32,747 bases of DNA from Candidatus Zhuqueibacterota bacterium (GTDB lineage: Bacteria; Zhuqueibacterota; Zhuqueibacteria; Thermofontimicrobiales; Thiofontviventaceae), in NCBI GenBank assembly GCA_016931935.1, contig JAFGDW010000327.1, positions 1-32,747 on the forward strand, in the 5' to 3' direction. Positions within the stretch are counted from its first letter, which is position 1; every line of letters begins with the position of its first letter. Below are positions 32,343 to 32,747 of the stretch, piece by piece. A program made the position numbers and the translations under genes. The notes under the pieces are model-generated. The model was not told where the DNA came from and did not search any database. It saw only the letters and a list, made by a program, of their open reading frames with translations.

Positions 32343-32747
32343 ATGACAGACCAGCTAAAGACCACACGGATGGTTATTGACAAGCATATCGTTTCTAAAA
32401 AGATTTGTTTGTTCATCCGGCAATTCTCATCACAACAATCCGGGAGTTTCTTAAAATATACTGGTATTTTTACCCTGATTGTTTCTTTTTTACTAATCTC
32501 TCTTTTTAACAACAACCTCATTGCACAAACCAGTGGTGTCGATGGCAGAATTTCAGGTTCTATTACCGATGCTGCTACTGGAGAAGCTTTACCCGGTGCA
32601 AATGTTCTTATCCAAGGAACAAGTCTGGGGGCAGCTGCTGATATGGAAGGACATTATATTATTGCCAAAGTTCCACCTGGATCGTACACGCTTGTTGTAA
32701 CCTATATAGGTTTTAAGGCAAAAGAATTCCCGGTTCGTGTTACCCCC
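32343..32747 (+). CDS. TonB-dependent receptor, SusC-like (5' part)
   Basis: The first 135 codons of a longer gene cut by the right edge. Residues 1-40 are an extended charged stretch, then a hydrophobic segment (YTGIFTLIVSFLLISLF) ends near LIAQ, the likely signal-peptide cleavage zone. Next comes a carboxypeptidase-regulatory-like domain: GRISGSITDAATGEALPGANVLIQGTS, then MEGHYIIAKVPPGSYTLVVTYIGF. This arrangement is the N-terminal extension of SusC/RagA-type receptors that import glycans or peptides across the outer membrane, but other outer-membrane proteins share it. The plug and barrel domains lie outside the window. The extended n-region may be real or may mean that a later start (ATG at codon 10) is used. 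Confidence 0.75.
   Translation, partial: MTDQLKTTRMVIDKHIVSKKICLFIRQFSSQQSGSFLKYTGIFTLIVSFLLISLFNNNLIAQTSGVDGRISGSITDAATGEALPGANVLIQGTSLGAAADMEGHYIIAKVPPGSYTLVVTYIGFKAKEFPVRVTP

Noticed and set aside
1..32747. CRISPR array, tRNA, rRNA or insertion sequence with transposase
   Set aside because: No regularly spaced repeats, no tRNA or rRNA signature and no transposase motif were seen; only short palindromic elements without genes.

Overview
The window looks like chromosomal DNA of a Gram-negative bacterium of the FCB (Fibrobacteres-Chlorobi-Bacteroidetes) side of the tree, most like Calditrichota / KSB1-type lineages. The reasons are two PorV/PorQ-type outer-membrane proteins, an lnt gene, BamD, an MsbA/glycosyltransferase (LPS or lipooligosaccharide core) cluster, and the start of a TonB-dependent receptor with a carboxypeptidase-regulatory-like plug extension. 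The lineage is inferred from gene content; no rRNA gene is present. Every supported gene lies on the + strand.

Layout. (1) 1-405: gene-free, with a palindrome and AATTGATAATT-like low-complexity repeats. (2) 406-4230: mutS, then a PorV/PorQ-family protein with its own sigma70-like promoter and a terminator. (3) 4356-8351: a housekeeping operon behind a consensus promoter: yicC, remA-like, gmk, omega subunit (rpoZ), coaBC and a family 4-type uracil-DNA glycosylase. (4) 8393-14687: dnaB, two tandem long RelA/SpoT homologues, and an HU-family protein. (5) 14688-15094: about 400 bp without a convincing gene but rich in nested inverted repeats; I propose a structured RNA here. (6) 15095-22408: lnt, a second PorV/PorQ-like protein, a LysE exporter, an unknown exported protein, bamD, nadD, plsC-type acyltransferase, a Crp/Fnr regulator and a NUDIX hydrolase. 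(7) 22485-30635: an OpgC-like membrane protein, then the surface-glycan cluster WaaE-like GT2, MsbA-like ABC exporter, GT4, GT9 (heptosyltransferase-like), a second GT2, and overlapping its end a MeaB/ArgK GTPase. (8) 30636-32342: an inverted-repeat element, endonuclease V, and a long AT-rich leader. (9) 32343-end: the truncated TonB-dependent receptor.

The most interesting coding signal is the RelA/SpoT pair. Copy 1 keeps every HD-hydrolase residue I can check but has a worn synthetase domain. Copy 2 has lost four hydrolase residues and keeps an intact-looking synthetase. They therefore look like a split (p)ppGpp hydrolase and synthetase made by tandem duplication. The most interesting non-coding signal is the multi-stem structure between the HU gene and lnt, whose outer arms close over about 200 nt.

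Intergenic DNA repeatedly holds short degenerate unit arrays (AATTGATAATT, ACGGATT, CGTGAGACGT, TAATCGG and GCTGATAGCT types) and palindromic REP/MITE-like elements, usually at gene ends; one array supplies the last codons of the GT4 gene.
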